The translations under genes were made by a program, and so were the position numbers. Below, one piece after another: positions 61,426-64,000 of a DNA stretch of 64,000 nt. The stretch's first letter is position 1. The number at the start of each line of letters is the position of its first letter. The DNA lies in contig CP111109.1 of NCBI GenBank assembly GCA_026314275.1, positions 3,906,001 through 3,970,000 of the forward strand, in the 5' to 3' direction. The notes under the pieces are model-generated. The model did no database searches, was not told the origin of the DNA, and saw only the letters and a program-made list of their open reading frames with translations. This stretch comes from JAGOEY01 sp017997515. Lineage in GTDB: Bacteria > Pseudomonadota > Gammaproteobacteria > Burkholderiales > Burkholderiaceae_C.

Positions 61426-62055
61426 TAAAAAGTGCACCTGGGCGTGTGGCAGCGCCTGCTCCACCCGGCGGTCGTGGGTGGCGATTACCAGGGTGGCAGT
61501 GCAGCGCTGGGCGCTGGCTTGCAGCAGATCCAGCGCGGCTTGGGCGGCCTCGTCGTCCAGGCTGGCGGTGGGCTCGTCGGCCAGTATCACGGCCGGGGCC
61601 AGCAGCACGGCACGCGCCAGCGCCACCCGCTGCGCCTGCCCGCCCGAGAGCTGCTCTGGTTTGCGGTCCGCCAAGTCAGCCACACCCAGCGCGTCCAGGG
61701 CATGCCGGATGGCCGCATCGTCCTGCGGCAAACCCGCCGCAAAGTACACCAGCGCTAGGTTGCCATGCACGGTGAGTGCGTCGCTCAAATGCAGCTTTTG
61801 CGGCAGGAAGCCAATCACCTTGGCACGCCACAGGTCGCGTGCCGCATTGCCCATCTGCCCCAGCGCCTGCCCAGCCACCGTGATCTGCCCGGTCGACGGG
61901 CTGCGTAAACCCGCAGCCAGCGACAACCAGGTGGACTTGCCCGCACCCGACGCACCGCGCAGCAGCAGCGTTCCGCCCTGCGCCACGTCGAGGTCGGCAA
62001 ATACCAGCGTTGCTGCGCCGGGGTGGGCAAAAGCCAGATCGCGGGTCTGGATCAT
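61396..62055 (-). CDS. ABC transporter ATP-binding protein of the zinc cluster
   Basis: 219 residues from the ATG at 62055. Walker A GASGAGKST, signature LSGGQAQRVALARA and Walker B VILADEPTASLDDEA, of the LolD/MacB type. It overlaps the zur stop by four bases (ATGA), so it is coupled to zur. The last residues (IKSASGAQ) come from repeat A. Confidence 0.9.
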   Translation of the reverse strand: MIQTRDLAFAHPGAATLVFADLDVAQGGTLLLRGASGAGKSTWLSLAAGLRSPSTGQITVAGQALGQMGNAARDLWRAKVIGFLPQKLHLSDALTVHGNLALVYFAAGLPQDDAAIRHALDALGVADLADRKPEQLSGGQAQRVALARAVLLAPAVILADEPTASLDDEAAQAALDLLQASAQRCTATLVIATHDRRVEQALPHAQVHFLGIKSASGAQ

Positions 62056-62555
62056 GGGGCGCTTTGGCTGGCACCCGTAGCGCAGTCCACACACACACCG
62101 CGCACCGCAAAGTCCATACTCATGCCCTGGTAACCCAGCGCCTGTAAGGCCTGCAATGCCGACGCGGCGGCGCGCTCCAGGTCCAGCGCATTGGCCTGCA
62201 GTGCCCCGGCCAGCGGGCTGTCGCGGTGGCAGCTCTGGCATTCAAAGTGCGGAATGGCATGCACGCTGCTGGGCATGGCCTGGTAACGCCGCACCCGGCT
62301 GGCGTCCACCCGGCACAACAGCAGACCGGCCAAAGTGAGCCTGTCGATCAGCCGGTACAGCGTGACCCGGTCCAGCGCCACCCCCGGCGCGTCAGCATCC
62401 GCACCCACCAGCGCCGCCTGCAACTGGGCATGGGTGTAGCTGGTATCCGGGTGGGCCAGCAGCCAGCCCAGCACCAGCCGCGCGGCCACGGTGCGTCGCA
62501 GCCCGTGGGCGGAGAGCAAGGCGTTGATGGGGTCGGAGGGAAGTTGGGATGCCAT
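62052..62555 (-). CDS. zur: Fur family regulator Zur
   Basis: 167 residues. Winged helix at the N-terminus (LRRTVAARLVLGWLLAHPDTSYTHAQL), and the structural zinc cysteines CQSC and CVDC in the C-terminal half. HAIPHFECQSC carries the regulatory-site His. It represses its own cluster when zinc is plentiful. A perfect ten-base-arm palindrome lies 34 bases before its start. Confidence 0.88.
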   Translation of the reverse strand: MASQLPSDPINALLSAHGLRRTVAARLVLGWLLAHPDTSYTHAQLQAALVGADADAPGVALDRVTLYRLIDRLTLAGLLLCRVDASRVRRYQAMPSSVHAIPHFECQSCHRDSPLAGALQANALDLERAAASALQALQALGYQGMSMDFAVRGVCVDCATGASQSAP

Positions 62556-62589
62556 GGCGGAGGGGAACGTCCCGGCTTTCGGAAAGTTA

Positions 62590-62614
62590 AATAATGCAAT
62601 CTGGTTGCATTATT
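62590..62614. promoter_or_regulatory. Zur box of the zinc cluster
   Basis: AATAATGCAA (62590-62599) and TTGCATTATT (62605-62614) are perfect reverse complements around TCTGG. It overlaps the probable promoter of zur and thus of the whole leftward cluster. Confidence 0.75.
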
Positions 62615-62687
62615 ACCGCAACTGGATGGCGTTTTCTCGGCCGCGTGGCAAATTACATTTCCAGCCCGCCCCCACCGTGCCGCAGCG

Positions 62688-63224
62688 TCACGGCTTGGCC
62701 AGCCGCGCAAAGGTCTTGCGGAACTTCGCCACCTTGGGCGCAGCCACGGCCATGCAGTAACCCTGGTGCGGGTTCTTGGCAAAGAAGTCCTGGTGGTACT
62801 CCTCGGCCGGCCAGTAGTTGGTGCGCGGCAGCACCTCGGTCACCACGGGCGCGCCGAACAGCTTGTCCTGGTTGAGCTGGCGTACCAGGTCGTCGGCCAC
62901 CTGTTTTTGTGCGGCTGTCTCGTAGTAGATACCGCTGCGGTACTGGGTGCCCACGTCGTTGCCTTGGCGGTTCGGCGTGGTCGGGTCGTGGATAACGAAG
63001 AAGATCTCCAGGATTTCGCCCAAGCTGATCTGTGCCGGGTCGTATTCCAGCTTCACGACCTCGTTGTGCCCGGTGCGGCCCGTGCAGACCTGCTCGTAGG
63101 TGGGTTGCTGCACCTGGCCGTTGCTATAGCCCGATTCGACATCGGTGATGCCGAGCACATTGACAAAAACCGACTCCGTGCACCAAAAGCACCCTCCACC
63201 CAAGGTGATTGTTTCTGTCGTCAT
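62688..63224 (-). CDS. msrA: Peptide-methionine (S)-S-oxide reductase
   Basis: 178 residues from the ATG at 63224 (GGAGAACACG upstream). The catalytic motif is GGCFWCTES. The family blocks GYSNGQVQQPTYEQVCTGRTGH and RTNYWPAEEYHQDFFAKNP are present. It repairs oxidised methionine. It is adjacent to the zur gene in the same direction but has its own leader. Confidence 0.94.
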   Translation of the reverse strand: MTTETITLGGGCFWCTESVFVNVLGITDVESGYSNGQVQQPTYEQVCTGRTGHNEVVKLEYDPAQISLGEILEIFFVIHDPTTPNRQGNDVGTQYRSGIYYETAAQKQVADDLVRQLNQDKLFGAPVVTEVLPRTNYWPAEEYHQDFFAKNPHQGYCMAVAAPKVAKFRKTFARLAKP

Positions 63225-63318
63225 CGTGTTCTCCTGAAAATGAGGGGGTATGTTGGCCCCACTGTACCGGGACACTGCGGCAACCCGCTTGACCGTGCCA
63301 CGCGCGCTGGCTTACATT

Positions 63319-63332
63319 ACTAACCAGTCAGT
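63319..63332. promoter_or_regulatory. TetR-type operator candidate
   Basis: ACTAACCAGTCAGT is an imperfect palindrome (10 of 14 positions) of the ACT-ACYRGT-AGT kind bound by many AcrR-like repressors. It lies 14 bases before the TetR gene. Confidence 0.45.
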
Positions 63333-63345
63333 CATTAAAAAACCC

Positions 63346-64000
63346 GTGCCCAAATCCCTACCCATCCCGCACGACGAAGCTCCCGCCAAACGCGAGCGGC
63401 GCAAGGAGGCGCGCCCGGGGGAGTTGCTGGATGCGGCACTGGATCTGTTTGTGGAAAAAGGCTTTGCCGCCACCCGCTCTGAAGAAGTGGCGGCGCGGGC
63501 CGGTGTATCCAAGGGCACCCTCTTCCTCTATTTCCCGAGCAAGGAAGAGCTTTTTAAAGCGGTGGTGCGTGAAAACATCGTCGGTCGGGTGAACGAAGGG
63601 TTTGCGGAATTACAAACCTTCCAGGGTTCGGCCGCCGAGATGCTGCGGTTTGCGATGCTGGAATGGTGGAACCGCGTGGGGGCCACCAAAGCGTCGGGCA
63701 TCACCAAACTGGTCATGTCGGAAGCCCGCAACTTCCCCGAAATTGCCGACTTCTACCAGCAGGAAGTCATGCTGCCTGGCCGGGCGCTGATCCGCCAGAT
63801 CCTGCAGCGTGGTGTGGACCAGGGTGAATTCCGCCCACTGGACATGGACTACGCGGTGTTCAGCGTGATTGCCCCGATGATTTTCCTGATCATGTGGAAA
63901 CACTCCATGGGCCCCTGCACCGCCGACACCAACCTCGACCCGCTGCGTTTTATCACCAGCCAGGCCGACATTCTTGTGAATGGGGTGCTGCGTGCCCCCG
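63346..64000 (+). CDS. TetR/AcrR family regulator, 5' part
   Basis: Runs off the right edge; 218 codons are visible. The GTG at 63346 is the likely start. The HTH is in LLDAALDLFVEKGFAATRSEEVAARAGVSKGTLFLYFPSKEELFKAVV. The C-terminal domain begins with a long helix set (EWWNRVGATKASGITKLVMSEARNFPEIADFY), as in efflux-pump repressors of the YttP/FabR-like kind. Efflux genes probably lie to the right, outside the window. Confidence 0.85.
   Translation, partial: MPKSLPIPHDEAPAKRERRKEARPGELLDAALDLFVEKGFAATRSEEVAARAGVSKGTLFLYFPSKEELFKAVVRENIVGRVNEGFAELQTFQGSAAEMLRFAMLEWWNRVGATKASGITKLVMSEARNFPEIADFYQQEVMLPGRALIRQILQRGVDQGEFRPLDMDYAVFSVIAPMIFLIMWKHSMGPCTADTNLDPLRFITSQADILVNGVLRAP

Overview
The window is GC-rich (roughly 63-65%), almost wholly coding, and shows betaproteobacterial gene content and order. 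Gene families (clpS-clpA, a TadA-hydrolase fusion, gluQ next to trmB, edd-eda behind a HexR-like box, a ZnuD/DUF3299/ABC/Zur zinc cluster) and two dispersed intergenic repeat families point to Burkholderiales, most likely a Comamonadaceae relative of Rhodoferax, Polaromonas or Acidovorax. This placement rests on recalled family features, not on a database search. No rRNA, tRNA, CRISPR array, prophage or complete IS was seen.

Layout. 1-9.7 kb is housekeeping: the start of sbcB, a cardiolipin synthase, a GAF protein, clpA and clpS, dnaE and trhO. 9.7-15.2 kb holds membrane proteins and a small redox/pirin cluster (pirin, flavodoxin, DoxX, second pirin) divergent from a LysR regulator. 15.4-18.4 kb is an FAD oxidoreductase, gluQ and trmB. 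18.5-24.2 kb holds a branched-chain-type binding protein, an MFS carrier, a Crp/Fnr regulator and an HD protein-class II aldolase-symporter operon of unknown substrate. 24.2-31.7 kb has a decayed amidohydrolase, a PhoX-like protein, alaS and an iron alcohol dehydrogenase.

32.1-42.8 kb is a long single-direction operon for 4-hydroxyproline use. It encodes a DapA-family deaminase, a TRAP transporter, an extra periplasmic binding protein, a two-cysteine hydroxyproline 2-epimerase, a three-gene D-hydroxyproline dehydrogenase (tight ATGA overlaps), an Ldh-family imino acid reductase and a GntR regulator. It is preceded by a good sigma-54 promoter match and an 18-bp perfect palindrome. The last pathway enzyme, 2-oxoglutarate semialdehyde dehydrogenase, is not in the window.

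42.9-56.6 kb is mixed: an adenylate cyclase-FHA protein, an LD-carboxypeptidase, the TadA-hydrolase fusion, a DUF72 remnant, arsC, a lipocalin, edd-eda, an OmpA-like protein, chaC, sodC, pdxH and two transporters. 56.6-62.6 kb is a zinc-uptake cluster read leftwards from zur (zur, ABC ATPase and permease, small Cys-rich protein, DUF3299, small His-rich protein, ZnuD-like receptor), with a near-perfect Zur-type palindrome in front. msrA and the start of a TetR gene close the window.

The most interesting signals are insertions inside genes. gluQ carries a MITE-like element (19-21 bp perfect terminal inverted repeats, apparent TA target duplication) that adds exactly 55 open codons, plus a second in-frame copy of dispersed repeat A. 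The LD-carboxypeptidase carries another in-frame repeat A, and a further copy forms the junction between the zinc ABC ATPase and permease genes.
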